A stretch of 64,000 nucleotides of DNA from Raffaelea ambrosiae (taxonomy: Eukaryota > Ascomycota > Sordariomycetes > Ophiostomatales > Ophiostomataceae), in contig PCDI01000002.1 in the NCBI GenBank assembly GCA_002778195.1, positions 310,001 through 374,000 on the forward strand, in the 5' to 3' direction. The position numbers were made by a program, and so were the translations under genes. Numbering within the stretch: position 1 is the stretch's first letter; the number at the start of each line of letters is the position of its first letter. Of this stretch, positions 12,539-23,874 are shown piece after piece. The notes under the pieces were generated by a model. It did not search any database, was not told the DNA's origin, and saw only the letters and a list, made by a program, of their open reading frames with translations.

Positions 12539-13454
12539 GTATGTATGCTTTATTTCTCTGCGTTCCTTTTCTGCCCTTCGACGTCCCTCCCTTGGTTCTT
12601 CTGCCTCCCTTCCCCACGGACCCTACAACCTGGTTGTATCTGCCCGGTGCGTGGTGCGTGCCTGCCGCCGTGTAAGAGACAGAAACACGGCAACACAGCA
12701 GTCCAGTCACCAGTCTGCCAGTAGCAGTCTGCCAGCCGGACACACAGCCAGACAGGCAGACAACTCCATTCAGTTGCGCAACTGTATGCAACTGCATGCT
12801 GCATGCAACGGGCACCTGCACTCCTGCATGGCCTTGGCATTGGATGTGGACAGTCCCGAAACCCCGTCCAGGGGGGGGGGGGTCGCACCCTGTCTTGCGC
12901 CATCAACGGGACAGCCATGCGTTGCTCTTTGTGGCTCTGGCGTGGTGGGTGCCCTCCTGGGCCATCTTTGGTCCTTCTGGCTGCTTTGGGTTCCGTCTGC
13001 TCTCATGGGCCCTTGTCCCGCCTCTTTGGCCCTCTTTTGGCCCTCTTTGGCCTCTTTGTCACCCTCGCTTTCTCTGCCTCTCTGGCCTGCCCTCTTTCTC
13101 GTCGTGCGCACGTCCACCCTGCCGCACACCCTGCCCAGGACCCCCCCCCATGCATGGTCTGCCTCCCTTTGCTACCCAAGACCAGAGGCTCTGTCTTGTC
13201 TTTGTCCTGCCTGCCCTCCTTGTCCTCTCTTTGCTTTTCCTTTGCCCGCCCGTGCCACGCCCTGTCCCCACTGCTCTCTCTCTTGCCCCCCCCTGGACTT
13301 ATCATATCCCTAGACTCTCCCTGCATTCCTCGCGTCTCTCACCAGTCGATCTTGTCTTACCTTCTGCTCCGCCCTCGCCACAACATCGCCAGCTTCGCGC
13401 GTTTACTTCGTTCCAGTTTCGAGCCTGTCTCGTACTAACATTGTTGGTCGGCAG
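12539..13454 (+). other. Probable leader (5'-UTR) intron of the RasGEF gene
   Basis: A consensus donor, CAAG|GTATGT, begins at 12539. A perfect TACTAAC branch sequence lies at 13433-13439 and an acceptor GGCAG ends at 13454. These signals are stronger than those of most coding introns in the window and frame a 916-nt intron just upstream of the RasGEF start. The interval contains open frames (for example 12318-13313) but no recognisable protein. No transcript evidence is available. Confidence 0.5.
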
Positions 13455-13497
13455 TCTTAGCTGAAACAGCCTCCCAGCATTTTCAACACCGACGACG

Positions 13498-13548
13498 ACA
13501 GCAACAACAACAACAAAAAACACAACAACAACAACAACACAAACAGAA
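13498..13548. repeat. (CAA)n-rich leader tract
   Basis: Repeated CAA and CAACA units lie in the presumed mRNA leader of the RasGEF gene. Such unstructured CA-rich leaders are common upstream of fungal genes. Confidence 0.8.
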
Positions 13549-13647
13549 GCTGCGCTTCATACGGGAGAACCACTACACACTTATAACTTTTGGGCAGTCT
13601 GGACTCGCCGACCCCTTCCAGACCACCCGCGCCGGCCTCTCTTCTCC

Positions 13648-13689
13648 ATGGTGCCGTCCTTCACCAACCTCCAGCAACAGACATGCTGA
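13648..13689 (+). promoter_or_regulatory. Upstream ORF overlapping the RasGEF start codon
   Basis: An ATG at 13648 opens a 13-codon frame that ends in TGA at 13687-13689. The main ATG at 13683 lies inside its last codons, so the uORF stop overlaps the main start in a different frame (ATGCTGA). Its Kozak context is mixed: pyrimidine at -3, G at +4. This arrangement could lower RasGEF translation or couple it to termination. Confidence 0.55.
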
Positions 13690-16600
13690 GCGCTCTTCCC
13701 ATTCGAACCAGCCTTTCCGTGGCTCCTCTCTCCCTCCATAGGTCGGCCAGCTTCTCTGCGGAGTACACCGACGATGCCTCTATAAACGGCCCCCCGCAGT
13801 CATCCTCCTCTTCTTTGGCCGCCGCATCTGCTCCCGCAGCTGGCCAGGCCTATAACACACAGTCGCAAATGACACCACCTGCAACCCCGAACGGCTCACA
13901 AGAAGACCTCAACAACGCCTACCAACACCGCCGCAACCAGGTGATCGTTTTTGCCCAACCCGACCCGCCACCAGTCTTCCACAACTTCTTGCGCGCCTAC
14001 TATGCCTTCCTTCCCAGCTACACACCAGCAGACTCCACGGTCACTCTGCCCATGAACGAGGGCGATGTCATCCTCGTCCACTCCATCCACACCAATGGCT
14101 GGGCCGACGGCACTCTTCTGGCCTCGGGCAACCGTGGATGGCTGCCCACCAACTACTGTGACGCCTACGACCCCGAGGAGATGCGCAATCTTCTGAATGC
14201 CCTCCTGAACTTCTGGGATCTCATGCGCAGCACCACCGTCAACGACAGCGAGATCTTTGGAAACCAGGAGTTTATGAAGGGCATCATTGCCGGCGTCCGC
14301 TATCTTTTGGTGCGTCTGGACCACATTCATTTGCCCTCAATTGATTTGTCCGCCCTTCGTCTTCGCCGCAAGCTAACAGGATTCAGGAACGCACACACTG
14401 CCTGACGCGCGAGTCGGCTCTTATCCAGCGCCACAACGACCTTCGCCGGTGCCGCAAGTCGCTGCTGTCCGAGCTATCGTCTCTTGTAAAGTCCGCCAAG
14501 CGCCTGCAGGAGTACCAGCGCTTCCCCGACCCGGCCGAGAATGCAAACGACATCATCGACGAGATGATTCTCAAGGCCTTCAAGATCGTCACCAAGGCAG
14601 TCCGCTTCTACGACGTGATCGAAGAAGACCGCCGCCAGCGCGCGCCTTCTGTCGCCGTCATGGCGACCGTGCTCGAGGAAAACTCGGTCCCGCCCACGCC
14701 GCCTGCAGACAACGTTTCCTTCGAGGTCAGCAAGTCTATTACGACATCCAACTCGACAGCAGCTGTGACCAGCAGCTCGACTGCCCCCCCTGTCACGGCA
14801 ACGGCATCAGCTGCCGCCGCTTCGGCCACAAAGAGACTGTCAACCGCAACTGCCAGCTACAGCAAGCGCCTGTCGCAGACCAGTACGGCAGCCAACAACA
14901 GGCTTTCTTCGTCCAGCATCTCCCACCGTGTGTCCCTGGCAGGTCCCTCGCCACTGTCGAAGCCGGAGAACCTCGTGTCCAACCGGCTTAGCGACCGCCA
15001 CGACACCTTCTTGTCCTACGTTGGCTCTTTCATTGGGCGCCTTCACCTCCAGTCGCAATCCCACCCCCAGCTGGCGCTGGCAATAAAACAGTCGGCTACA
15101 TCCGGTGGCCAGCTGCTGGTGGTTGTGGACGTGATCTCGGGCCATGATTCGCTGAGCTATGAAATCCTCCAGCAGTCTCGTATGGCTATGTGCGACCGCA
15201 TCTTGGAGCTCGTTTTCCTGGCCCGAGACATCCTTACCCACCCAACCCCCGAGATCGAGGACGTCATTATGCCGCAAGACAACGGCCGCCTTTTGACTGC
15301 TGCCACTGACTGTGTCAAGGCTACGGGCGAGTGTGTTGCAAAGACCAAGTGGGTCATTGAGCGCATTGGCGACTTTGAGTACGAATTCGATGACTCTACA
15401 GTCGCGTTTGACCTCGACCTCTCCGACCTGGATGCTGCTGCCGCCGCCACAGAAAACGCCACCGCCATTCCCCCTAACGCGTTTACGTCCCGAGCCGAAG
15501 ATACTCTACCCACAGACGAGGCTGAGCTGAGGCCCAGAACCTCTAGTGGCTCCTCCAGCGCCGCTGACTCCATGTCGTCGTCGTCTTCGGAGACAAGACA
15601 TGTGTCGCAGCCAACATTAACAAATGAGGCCGCAGCGGCCGCATTCTCGGCCGCTGTCGTGGCTGACAGCTCTGCTAGCCGGGCATCTACCATTTCAGAG
15701 CTCGTGGCTGCCCCGCCGTCGCCCTTGCCCACGAACCACCACACGCGGACTGCCCTGTCGATCGATAAACCGCTCCCTGAAGTCCCGCAGGTGACATCCC
15801 CGACCGAAGAGCAGCGCCACTCGCAGCAATACATGCTGTCTTCTTCCCGGCCACAGTCCATCGCTGCCGATGCCAGCACCATGCTCAACGTGGCTGCGGC
15901 ATCGGCGACGGCCACCTCAGAGGCCACGCCCGCCGAGACTCGCCCGACTCTGCCGCCTCTGCCACGCTTGTCTATGCTGATGACCACCGACGAGCTTAGC
16001 CCCGTCGAGCCACCAGCTAACTCCGAGAGTGATCTGACCTCTTCTTTCCGCTCGGAGAGCTTGACCGTGCTGAGCAACGGCACAGCCAACACGAGCCGCG
16101 ACTCTGAGTCCAGCCTGGTGTCACAGACTTCCACACGTGCCACCACCCCTGATATGACTCAGATGCCGAAGCCCCAGCCGTCCATGTCTGAGCTGAGCAC
16201 GACCACAAGCTCCACCGTGGAAGATGCCGAAGAAGAGGCTGAGTCTAGGATTCTCGAGCGCACATACGCCAACGAGCTCATGTTCAACAAGGAGGGACAG
16301 GTCACCGGTGGTTCCCTGCCTGCGCTCGTTGAGCGCCTCACCACACATGAGTCGACACCGGATGCCGTGTTTGTGGCCACATTTTATCTTACTTTCCGTC
16401 TTTTCTGCTCGCCTACGAGTCTGGCGCAAGCTCTCATCGACCGCTTTGAATATGTCGGCGAGGCGCCTCACATGGCCGCACCGGTCCGTCTTCGGGTGTA
16501 CAATGCCTTCAAGGGCTGGCTGGAGTCACACTGGCGCGAGGAGACCGACCATGAGGCCCTCCACCTCATCCAGCCGTTTGCAGAGCACAGACTCGGCGCA

Positions 16601-17755
16601 GTTCTGCCGTCCGCGGGACGTCGGCTCTCGGAGCTGGTGCACCGTGTCAGCACCGCTGAATGTGCCTTGGTCCCGCGTCTGGTATCGTCCATGGGCAAGA
16701 CCAGCACGTCCATCTCGCAATTTGTGCCTGCAGACACTCCTTTGCCTGCTCCAATTATCACCAAGAGCCTGCAGCACGGACTGGCCAATTGGAAGATGGG
16801 CGGCAGCTTGCCGACAATCATGGACATTGACCCGCTCGAGATGGCCCGCCAGCTGACGATCCGCCAAATGACCATCTTCTGCTCCATCATGCCGGAAGAA
16901 CTACTTGGGTCGCAGTGGATGAAGCACAATGGCGTTGGTGCCCCAAATGTAAAGGCCTCCACGGCGTTGTCAACTGACCTATCCAACCTGGTGGCCGATA
17001 CCATCCTGCAGTACCCCGAAGTCAAGAAGCGTGCCGGCGTCATCAAGCAGTGGATCAAGATTGCCCACCAATGCTTCGAGCTGCACAACTATGATGCTCT
17101 GATGGCTATTGTCTGCAGCCTTAACAGCTCCATGATCACGCGTCTCCGCCGTACTTGGGATGCGGTGTCGATGAAGCGCCGGGATATGTTCAGAACGCTG
17201 CAAACCGTTGTCGATACTGCTCAGAACAACAAAGTCCTGCGTGGCCGTCTCCATGACCACGTTCCTCCATGCCTCCCATTTCTCGGCATGTACCTGACGG
17301 ACTTGACTTTTGTGGACATTGGCAACCCGGCTACGAAGCAGCTTCCGGGACAGGACGGCATGGGCGACCACAGCGACATCACTGGTGAAGGATTGACTGT
17401 TGTCAACTTCGATAAGCACATGCGCACTGCCAAGATCATTGGGGAGCTGCAGCGATTTCAGATCCCCTACCGCCTGACCGAGGTGGCAGACATCCAAGAA
17501 TGGATTGGCGAGCTGACCAGCCGCGTTCGCGAGCAGCAGACACCAGGGAACAACATGCAGGTGTCGTACTACCGCAAGAGTCTTCTGTTGGAACCACGTG
17601 AAAACCAGATCTTCAAGTCTGTGGTCGAAGCTGGCAACGCGGCAGCGTCGACGGTTTCTCCGTCTGTCAAGGGCGGCCCAATGGCCAAGGAACAGAGCCG
17701 GACGGACCTGTTTGCTTGGATGCGTGGTGGCAACGCGGCGAGCAATCCCCTGTAA
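13683..17755 (+). CDS. CDC25: Ras guanine nucleotide exchange factor, Cdc25 type (SH3 + RasGEF_N + RasGEF)
   Basis: The model is join(13683..14309, 14387..17755), giving 1331 residues. The protein activates Ras by exchanging GDP for GTP. In fungi, Cdc25 proteins link nutrient signals to Ras and cAMP. An SH3 domain spans about residues 102-162 (ALYDF-like AYYAF, then GWLPTNY). A long Ser/Thr/Ala-rich disordered region follows. The RasGEF_N domain lies near 829-960 (RILERTYANELMF, then TFYLTFRLFCSP). The catalytic RasGEF domain lies near 1020-1265 (DPLEMARQLTIRQM, then PCLPFLGMYLTDLTFVDIGNP). The 77-nt intron at 14310-14386 has donor GTGCGT, branch GCTAAC and acceptor TTCAG, and joins the exons in phase 0. 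The open frame also runs upstream to a TTG at 13590; the first in-frame ATG is 13683, with a purine at -3. A leader intron and an overlapping uORF precede it. The domain call is firm. Orthology to Cdc25 rather than another RasGEF is inferred from the SH3 domain. Confidence 0.9.
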
Positions 17756-19667
17756 GGAGGTGGACTCGTTGCTGTCGCATCTTTTCTACTTTCCCCCCTT
17801 TCTTTTCCCCTCTCCCTCTCTCTCTTCTCTCAGCACCCATCTTCAGAACGGTTTTTTTTTTCATCACATTAGTCTACCAATTTTATGATACCCTTTTCGA
17901 CAACACCCCCCATATTCCGTTCTTTATTTTCCTCTTATCTACCGACTGGAGTCTCTTTTTAATGCAGTGGACACCCTCCACTTGCAATGTCATGCATCAT
18001 ACCTCGGCCTTGTTTTCTGTTGTTTTTTACGCGTCTCTTTGCCTGAGACGGACCATTTTACGTTTCCAACATTAGCGACTCTATTCTCATCTTTTTTCTA
18101 TTGCCGGGGATTTTGCTTAAGGGGAAGCAAGCATAGCGCTTTGAACTTCGGTGGCAAAAACGGCAAAAGCAAGGGTTGTACATTTTTCTGGTTCGCAGAG
18201 AGGGTTCGCGCCCGGGTTCTGCGGTCGACGCGTTTCCTTTTTTTTACCCTTGTGTTTGCTTGTTGTCCCGTTTACCTCATTTTCTGTGTTCTCACTGTTC
18301 TCTTCTGCGCGGGGCATCCAGCGGATTACTACTGCCTTTTATACTTGAGCCTTTTATTCTTATTTTTTATTTTTTATTTTTTTGGTTAATAACGGGAGCA
18401 ACTGTTTTGCCTTACGTGGGTGTGTATATTCTTCTGTACCTTTGTGTTCACCCGTTTCTTTATATATACTGGGACGGGTTATACTTTTACACTTCATGGG
18501 GCACGGGGATTCTCGGGCGGTATCACAGGGGTCATGGGGCTTCGGGGCAAAGCAAAGTACTGGAAGCGTTGGCGGGAGACTAAAAAGGGGGGAAGAAAAA
18601 AAAGAAGGATCCTTACAAAACCCAAGCGCAGGCTTTTTCTCTGAACTGTTTTCCTCCCTTTTTTCTTTGTCCTCGATTAACTCAAAATGACCTCTCACGA
18701 GACGAATGGCGTTTTAGCAGTCTGATAGGGGTTTCCAATAGCCAAATGATATTGAGCATAGTAGATAGTTGAATGATCAAATTTGAACGAAACACAAAGA
18801 CGGGGGGGGGGGGGGTGGTGAGTATGACCCTTGGGAGAAGAACCATTGGGAGACTATGCTGAGTGATGCTGGAATGTGAAGGAGGAATGAAATAATGCAT
18901 CTATTTGTCGCATACCTGTTTTGGCCCCATGCATGACTAGCGCAGAAGAAGCAAACAACATTTTTCTCTTGCGCCTGAAATGTGCTATTGTTTGTCTGTT
19001 GTTTGCTGTCTGTAATCGTGCTTCTATATACCAAAAGAGTCCAGAAAGACATTTCCCCATGGGGGGCGACTGGTCCCATGTCATGGGTTCTTTGTAAAAT
19101 TCGGGGACCTTTTCGCTCCCCTTTTTTCCCAAGAGACCCGACTCTGGTCCCCGGAATAGGGGTGCCTGAGTCAGGTTCCTCTGCACTGAAAAAAAATGAG
19201 GCAAAAAAGTCCCGCCATCCGCCCGCCACGATCTCAAATCCCTCCCAGGCCATCCGGCCGTTCCATCCGGTATCCGCCATCTAGACATCTAGACATCTAG
19301 AAGAGAAAACCATCTTCCCAGAACCCAAGAACCCAACCTTTCTGGTCCTTCCGGCCTGTTCACGTTTCAAGTCTTTTTCTTCCCATGTCTTCTTTTCTAA
19401 ACCAAAAAAGTAGAATTATTATCTCTTTTTCTTCCGCTCTATGTAAAGAAATATCTTGTCATCGTCCAGCAAAAAAAAAGTAAAAAAAGGTTGTGTTCGC
19501 TGACGTCATCGCGATCGTAAAAAATTCTTTTTGAGTTCCTTGTTTCGCTCGATGAGGAAGACTCAAGCTAAGCGGGTCTCCCCAAAAGAGCGTGCTTGCC
19601 CAAGTCACTGGCTACTCCCAGGATCCTCACGAGCGAAGCGACGGGGGCATATTTTGAAAGTCGTCGT
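17756..19667. other. Convergent intergenic region, RasGEF / ACH1 3' ends
   Basis: No gene is supported. The RasGEF and the CoA-transferase converge here, so the stretch presumably holds both 3' UTRs. It contains T-rich tracts (18350-18385), a G run near 18802-18815, three copies of CATCTAGA near 19279-19303, and a full palindromic TGACGTCA octamer at 19501-19508. Confidence 0.6.
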
Positions 19668-21630
19668 TTATTTCCAGCCAGGGAACTTCAGCATGCTGCC
19701 CTGCTCCTGGAGAGCACGGTGCAGGTCAAAGGTCTGATACAGCAGGTGCGGCTCGTGACCCATGCCGTGCTTCAGGCAGTAGCTGTCGGCGCGGTCAAGG
19801 TAGTCGGTCAGGATGGGCTGGTAGGCCGGGTGGGCGCACTTCTTGACAATGACGCGGGCGCGCTCGCGGGGAGCCAGACCGCGCACGTCAGCGAGGCCCT
19901 GCTCAGTGACAATGACGTCCAGGTCGTGCTCGGTCTGGTCAACGTGCGTGCACATGGGGACGATGCAGCTGATACCGTTGGGGTCGGTCTTGGACGGGCG
20001 GGTCGAGGGGGTGTGCATGATGGAGTACTTGGAGTTGCGCAGGAAATCGGCGGAACCGCCCAGGCCGTTGAGCATGCGCGAGCCGTTGACACAGGTCGAG
20101 TTGGCGTGGGCGTACAGGTCGACCTCGACGGGGGTGTTCATGCCGATGACGCCCAGACGGCGGATCAGCTCCGGGTTGTTGGATACGGTCTGGGAGCGCA
20201 GCAGCAGCTTGTCCTTGTAGCTGGGCCAGTTGGCGTAGAAGCGCTTGAAGCCGTCGGGCGAGAAGCGCACAGAGGTGGCGGTGGCAAAGTCGAGATGGCC
20301 CGAGTCGAACAGGTCGAGGAAGGTGTCCTGGATAACCTCGGTCCAGACCTTGAGGTGCCAGAACTTGGCGTTCTGCAGGCCGCCGATGACGGCGTTGGCA
20401 ATGTTGCCGATGCCAGACTGCAGGGGCAGCAGCGAGGGCGGCAGACGGCCCTGGCTGACCTCGTGCTCAAAGTACTCGATCAGGTAGCCGGCAATCTTGG
20501 CCGAGTTCTCGTCGGCGGGGGTGTTGGGCGAGGTCTGATCCTGGTAGTCGGACTCGATGACGCCGACAACCTTCTCGGGGTCCAGGGGAATCGAGGTGGT
20601 GCCGATACGGTCCTCGACGGTGGTGATCAGGTAGGGCTTGCGGCGGGGGGGCAGGTCGGACATGGTGATGTCGTGGAGGCCCTGGAAGCTGGGCAGGGCG
20701 GTGTTGACCTCGATGATAATCTTGTCGGCCATCTGGATGAGCTCGGGCGTGGCGCCGACCGAGGCGCCCGGCACGATGCTGCCGTCGGGCAGAATGTCGG
20801 TGGCCTCGACGACAGCGACGTCGATGCTGTTCTTCTTGCCCTCGGGCCGGTCCTTGGTGTAGAAGCCGTAAACAAGGTCGGACGGGAACATGCTGAGATG
20901 CTTGTCGAAGAAGTTGATGCGGCCGGCGTTGATGCCCTTGGAGATCTCCTTGCCGACTTGGTGGGGGGAGCGGCGCTCGATCATGTCGAGGCTGGCCCAG
21001 CGGTTCTCCGTCTCGGCACCCGAGGAGGCGCCGACGAAGAGGCTGTAGCGGAGCTTGCCCTGGAGCTTGTTCTTCTCGACATGGTCGGCGAGGAAGGTGG
21101 GGGTTTTCCTGGGGTGGGAGGTTGTTGTGTTAGTTGGGGAGATGTTGTTGATCTGGACAAGACGAAAGACTTGTTTTGGATCGTACGAGCAGAACGCCGA
21201 GGATGGTCCGATGAGGGGACAGGGGAGGGGGGAACAGTGATGGGAGGAAGGCCCAAGCACGGGAGCAAACACGGGACGAGGGCAGAGTGCGCAGGCACTG
21301 AGACTCATAGGCTCATAAAAGTTGAAGCCAAAGTGTGGGCATCACGAGATCAGGTGGTTCTCCCAGCTCCTTCACCGCACAACACACAATTCACCGCCCA
21401 GTAGCTGAAAAATAACACACAGGGGCAAATTAAAAAAAAAAGGGGGGAGGGGGGGGCTGAGGCACAATTGGGCCACACGAGAACACTCACTTGGGATAGC
21501 CAACACCAGTGAAGCCAGACCAGCCAATGTATGCGCCATTGGGAAAGTGCTGCAGCATGTCGCTCGGCTGGCACACCTTCTTGAGCATGGACGCGCGCTG
21601 GATGCGCGACTTGAGCGCTGCGGAGGCCAT
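19668..21630 (-). CDS. ACH1: Acetyl-CoA hydrolase / propionyl-CoA:succinate CoA-transferase (Ach1)
   Basis: The model is complement(join(19668..21108, 21491..21630)), giving 526 residues, the length I recall for the yeast enzyme. Family knowledge: class I CoA-transferases of this clade move CoA among acetate, propionate and succinate in mitochondria, which is why they were first described as acetyl-CoA hydrolases. Visible features are the N-terminal YIGWSGFTGVGYPK block, the SVGATPELIQMAD segment, the glycine-rich GIGNIANAVIGGL loop, and VWTEVIQD, whose Glu aligns with the catalytic glutamate of this family. EQGLADVRGLAPRERA lies near the C terminus. The start is the ATG at 21630 (MASAALKSRIQ), with Arg and Lys but few acids before residue 20, consistent with a mitochondrial presequence. 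The 382-nt intron has donor GTGAGT, branch CTAAC near 21130 and acceptor CCCAG, and splits the second K of GYPKK. The plus-strand ORF opposite it is a shadow. Confidence 0.96.
21109..21490 (-). other. Intron of ACH1 (382 nt)
   Basis: Its donor is GTGAGT at 21490, with a CTAAC branch sequence near 21130 and a CCCCAG acceptor ending at 21109. It is several times longer than the other coding introns here, which are mostly 50-195 nt. It contains a G/A homopolymer-rich stretch (21431-21460) but no recognisable embedded gene. Confidence 0.9.
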
Positions 21631-23874
21631 TGTGTGCGGATGTCGAGTTGGGGTAAGGTGAGGGGGAGACGGAGGAGACCACACGAAAGGGGCCTGGGCA
21701 AGCTTAAATAGAAAAAAAGAGAGAAGCAAGCTCTCCTGTAGCTTGTAGGCAAATTCGCGCAGCAAGTCCACGAGATATACCACCGGAGCTGCCAACAACC
21801 ACGGAGGAGGGGGGGGAGGGGGGGAGAGAGAGCAAGAGAAAGAGAAAAGGAATGAAGACAAGAAGAGGAAAAAGAAGAAGAAGAAGAGAAGGAGGAAAAG
21901 AAGAAGGGCCGAGATAAAAGGGGAAAAAAAAAAAAAAGATGGGGGGGTGGTGGAGGGGAGGAGGGAAAACCCAGCAGCTTTAAACACAAACGAAAAATCC
22001 GGAGGACGGTTCTCGGTTCTCGCAGAACCAAGGGAGGAAGGAACGACCGCTGGTTGTGTATGGCCTCTCCAGGAAGAGGGGCCCCAGAGTTTTCCTGTTT
22101 GGTAACAAGGGGGTCGTTTTCCCAGTTCCTGGGGGGGCGTTGATCTGCGCGTCTGTTCGTGTTTTTTTCTGCAATGTCCTTTTCTCGCCTTCTTTGTCGG
22201 TCTGGCCTTGGGATGCGTGTAAATCTGCTGGATTGGCGGATGGCCCGCCCTACGCCTGGATCGACCTATGCTGTTGGGATTGAGCCAAAATGAATCGCTG
22301 GCTGGCCTGCTCAGAGGCGCTAGCGCTCTGTCAGCCGAACGGCAGCCGAATTTATGGGGAGGAAGGGGCGTGTCTTCAGGGCGAACGGGAGCGCCAGTAA
22401 TAGAGCCCCAGCAAGCAGAGCCAGCATCTTACCCAGAGAGACGAGGGACCTCCGGCCGGATCAACGTTCTTGCTGCTCATTGACGCCCTCTGGACCCCTC
22501 TGTTTCCTTATGACGTTGCCCCATCCAGCAGGGATTCCCCAACAGCACGCCCGGACGCGGACTTCTGATTGGCCAATGACGACATTGGTGTCCCCGAACC
22601 CTGGGGGGTGGTTTGTTTGCCCTTCACTAACAAACTTCACATATCCGAGGACCGTCCGTGATTTGGTGCAGCCGCTTCGCCTTCCACGCCCAATCCACCT
22701 TCCCTTCTTCCACGGCCTATTGTGGTTCTTGTCCCGGCCGACCCATCCGGGCTGACCGTGTTTGATTGTTGTTGTTTTTTGCTTTCTTTTCCGGTTGCCC
22801 CTTCGCTCCTTTCATTTCGTGTTTGTCGTTGCGGATGGAAAGACCGCACTGGGCCGTTCCTCCCTTTGCTATCCTGCTCTCTCCTCTCTCTCTCTCTGTC
22901 TCTCTCTCTCTGTGGCTCGCTCTATTATCTGCTTCACCCCTCTTACCCCAAACTTGAACCGTGCCCTCTTCCCCAAAAAAGCCCCCCCCCCCCCCAATTA
23001 CACTCTAAAACGTGTACTTCTATTGCGCAGACGGCGATTGGCTGGTCGGCTGTCAGGGCGGATAAAGCTCGGCCTTCACTTAGATCTCTTTTGGGAAGTT
23101 TTGCTAAACATCCATCCATCCACCCCTACTATCTCTACCCACAACGCCGTTTTTCTCAGTCGTTTATGAGGCTCGCCTTTCTTCCGCCATCCACTCCAGG
23201 AGTCCGCTCCCCGTTCTTTGCCTCCGGAATACCCCGGGATTGGTGCTCATCTCTCCGGGATCGGCTAGCTCCTCCCCATACACGGAAGCAAGGGTGGTCA
23301 CACCACACCTTTTTTTTTTCCTTTTCTCTAGTCTACGCGCCTGGCCTGTCCACGTACGAGTATTTCACAACCTACTTGTCGCACCCGGGTTATCACACAC
23401 CGGACCCCTGGTCAGCTGTTCACGTGCCCGGCCGAGTCCGGCGGAGGCCCTAAGCCAACGTGCCTTCAAGGTCCGTCGGGCTGAAGACCTAATGCGACTA
23501 AAGGCGTATCTTACACCGTAGTCTTCAACGCGAGGGTGCATATCCACTTATGTTCATTCTTCCTTCCACTTTTAAATCTCTTCATTGTTAGGTATCACTG
23601 GGGAATAAATTCAAAAACACACGGTCTAGTGACCTCGCCTGCCTGTCCGCCCTAGATCCGTCTTCATACATTTCTGCATCGATTCATCCACATCGCCTGC
23701 CCAATCCATTATCCTCATCACCTTCCCTTTTCCTGCACCAAAATTACGTGAGGTTTGTTGGTATTGTGGGTATGATGTTTTCGTGTAAAATCGTCCTTCG
23801 GTCGTGCATTGTACGGCGATACATTGCCGGTGTCGGCTCGCCTCGAAGCCACCGTTTTGAGCTTCTGAAGTTGC
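21631..23874. other. Intergenic region upstream of ACH1
   Basis: No gene is supported. The ACH1-proximal part (21803-21970) is a long purine tract on the plus strand, which is a C+T-rich tract on the coding strand, as is common in fungal promoters. A C run lies at about 22982-22995. The rest shows nothing recognisable. Confidence 0.6.
21803..21970. repeat. Polypurine tract upstream of ACH1
   Basis: Some 170 bases are almost only G and A, with GGA, GAA and long G or A runs. On the ACH1 coding strand this is a pyrimidine-rich promoter or leader tract. Confidence 0.75.

Noticed and set aside
12318..13313. 331-codon plus-strand frame upstream of the RasGEF
   Set aside because: It has Ser/Pro/Leu/Cys-rich composition without a domain, and it spans a strong donor site and most of the probable leader intron.
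13590..13682. Longer RasGEF N terminus from 13590
   Set aside because: The codon at 13590 is TTG; the first in-frame ATG is 13683.
15157..16146. 329-codon minus-strand frame
   Set aside because: It is antisense to the Ser/Ala-rich middle of the RasGEF and has no domain.
19596..21404. 602-codon open frame on the plus strand
   Set aside because: It is exactly antisense to ACH1. Its Val/Gly/Asp/Leu-rich sequence is the complement of a codon-biased gene and has no domain.
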